Shown here in pieces: positions 6,813 to 7,921 of a DNA stretch of 7,921 bases (its first letter is position 1; every line of letters begins with the position of its first letter). The DNA is from Nitrosospira sp. (GTDB taxonomy: Bacteria; Pseudomonadota; Gammaproteobacteria; Burkholderiales; Nitrosomonadaceae), in contig JAKDLC010000085.1 in NCBI GenBank assembly GCA_030453055.1, positions 1 through 7,921 on the forward strand. Direction: 5' to 3'. The notes beneath the pieces are model-generated. The model was not told the origin of the DNA, did not search any database, and saw only the letters and a list, made by a program, of their open reading frames with translations. Both the position numbers and the translations under genes were made by a program.

Positions 6813-7921
6813 ATGAAAGCCTACACCAAAAATGTCAAAGGGCTGAAACAACCGAAGCAGCTGAAACGCTTCGGATTTTCGCGCGTTCTACAGTATGCGT
6901 TGGCGGGCGCATTGATCTCCGTCCATGCCCACGCCCAGCAGGTTGACCCAAAGCCGGGCACGCCGGAGAAGAAAGGAGTCGCACCGAGCGTGCCTGATGC
7001 GAAGGAGGATAAGCCCGCACCAGCCAAAGCCGAAAGCGAGCCGGTGCTGCCGACGGTGCTGATCAAGGATACTGGACCCGCCGCCAGCTATATCGCCCCT
7101 CGCACGATGACCGCGACGAAGACCGACACGCCGATTCTCGAGATACCGCAGTCCATCTCCGTCGTGACCCGCCATGAGATGAACATGCGCGGCGTGCAAT
7201 TTTTCACGGAAGCATTGCGCTATGTGCCGGGTGTGTCGACCGACCAGTTCGGGTTCAACGGGCAGGGCTTCGAGTACTTAAGCATGCGCGGCTTCAGCGT
7301 CCAGACAACCGCCAATTTCCGGGATAATTTGAACCAGGCGGCACAGGGGCTTGCTTTTGGCGCTTATATCACCGACCCCTATGCGCTTGAGCGGGTGGAT
7401 GTACTGCGCGGTCCCACCTCGGTCATGTTCGGCCGCGGCGATGCGGGGGGGATCGTGAACCGCATCACCAAACTCCCCAACGCCGCCCCCATCCGTGAAA
7501 TCGAACTCCAGTACGGCAGCTTCGGCCGCAAGCGGATCGCGGGGGACTTCGGCCTGACCAATGCCGACGGCACGCTGATGTTCCGCCTGGTCACTTCTGC
7601 GCTGGATACGGACACGCAGGTGAGGTTTCCCAACACCCATGGAGACCGTGCCAGCATCAGGCGTTTTTATATCGCCCCGTCGCTGACGTGGCGCCCGAGC
7701 GACAGGACAACCGTTACCCTTTTTGGCGACATCCTGAACAACGACAGCGGAGCGGCCCCATTTTACCTCGCAACACCGGACGGAAGGCCTACCGGCACGC
7801 TGCTGGGCGACCCCGGCTTTACCCGATACACAACCAATCAGGCGTCGGTCAGCTACAAGCTCGAACATCACTTCAATGACACCTGGACGATAAGACAGAA
7901 TTTTCGTTTCCAGCGGCAGGA
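6813..7921 (+). CDS. TonB-dependent siderophore receptor, N-terminal part (runs off window)
   Basis: Outer-membrane gated barrel that takes up a ferric siderophore using TonB-ExbB-ExbD energy; given its neighbours it probably serves the locus's own hydroxamate siderophore. Only 369 codons are present and the frame is open to the last base; family members are usually 700-800 aa. Residues 1-41 form a signal peptide with a basic start, the hydrophobic stretch VLQYALAGALISV and an AHA cleavage site before Q42. A Lys/Pro/Glu-rich linker covers about 44-79, followed by a TonB-box-like PTVLIK at 80-85. The plug domain runs from about 100 to 222: IPQSISVVTR, ALRYVPGV, YLSMRGF, then YALERVDVLRGPTSVMFGRGDAGGIVN at 190-216, the receptor hallmark (split here by no gap). 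Barrel strands start near 227. There is no N-terminal STN signalling domain, so it is not a sigma/anti-sigma transducer type. The ATG at 6813 has only a weak GACGAG upstream. Confidence 0.92.
   Translation, partial: MKAYTKNVKGLKQPKQLKRFGFSRVLQYALAGALISVHAHAQQVDPKPGTPEKKGVAPSVPDAKEDKPAPAKAESEPVLPTVLIKDTGPAASYIAPRTMTATKTDTPILEIPQSISVVTRHEMNMRGVQFFTEALRYVPGVSTDQFGFNGQGFEYLSMRGFSVQTTANFRDNLNQAAQGLAFGAYITDPYALERVDVLRGPTSVMFGRGDAGGIVNRITKLPNAAPIREIELQYGSFGRKRIAGDFGLTNADGTLMFRLVTSALDTDTQVRFPNTHGDRASIRRFYIAPSLTWRPSDRTTVTLFGDILNNDSGAAPFYLATPDGRPTGTLLGDPGFTRYTTNQASVSYKLEHHFNDTWTIRQNFRFQRQ

Noticed and set aside
7278..7871. 197-codon open frame on the - strand
   Set aside because: It is antisense to the receptor plug and barrel, which read cleanly on the + strand to the window end.

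Overview
The window is 7.9 kb of moderately GC-rich proteobacterial DNA. A complete housekeeping gene (obgE/cgtA, Obg-family GTPase) at the left edge is followed directly by part of an iron-siderophore locus. The short-tailed Obg sequence and the Burkholderia/Pseudomonas-like siderophore genes fit a betaproteobacterium, possibly of the Nitrosomonadales. That placement is an impression from protein sequence, not a computed phylogeny.

Layout: (1) 47-1126 +, obgE, 359 aa. (2) 1127-1189, a 63-bp convergent junction with no clear terminator. (3) 2449-1190 -, a PepSY-type four-helix inner-membrane protein, a putative ferrisiderophore reductase. (4) 4173-2470 -, a PvdE/SyrD-type cyclic-peptide ABC exporter whose stop lies 20 bp before the start of (3), so the two form a minus-strand operon. 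(5) 4174-4336, a 163-bp divergent control region with a 12/19 Fur-box match at 4261-4279. (6) 4337-5428 +, a GNAT-fold siderophore acyltransferase. (7) 5439-6742 +, an L-ornithine N5-monooxygenase (PvdA type) split by a one-base frameshift near 6199-6201. (8) 6743-6812, a 70-bp gap with an unexplained 19-bp imperfect palindrome. (9) 6813 to the right edge +, the N-terminal 369 residues of a TonB-dependent siderophore receptor, cut by the window end.

Inferred joint role: the monooxygenase makes N5-hydroxyornithine and the GNAT protein acylates it to a hydroxamate. A non-ribosomal peptide synthetase, not in the window, would build it into a peptide siderophore. The ABC exporter moves the product or precursor to the periplasm, the receptor re-imports the ferric complex, and the PepSY protein would help release iron by reduction. 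Fur repression from the shared divergent region would tie all of this to iron starvation. If the frameshift is real and not a sequencing error, the cell has probably lost production of this siderophore while it may keep uptake.

I saw no tRNA, rRNA, CRISPR array, insertion sequence or integrase. The pathway is a known type. The points most worth checking are the frameshift, the control region and the unexplained palindrome.
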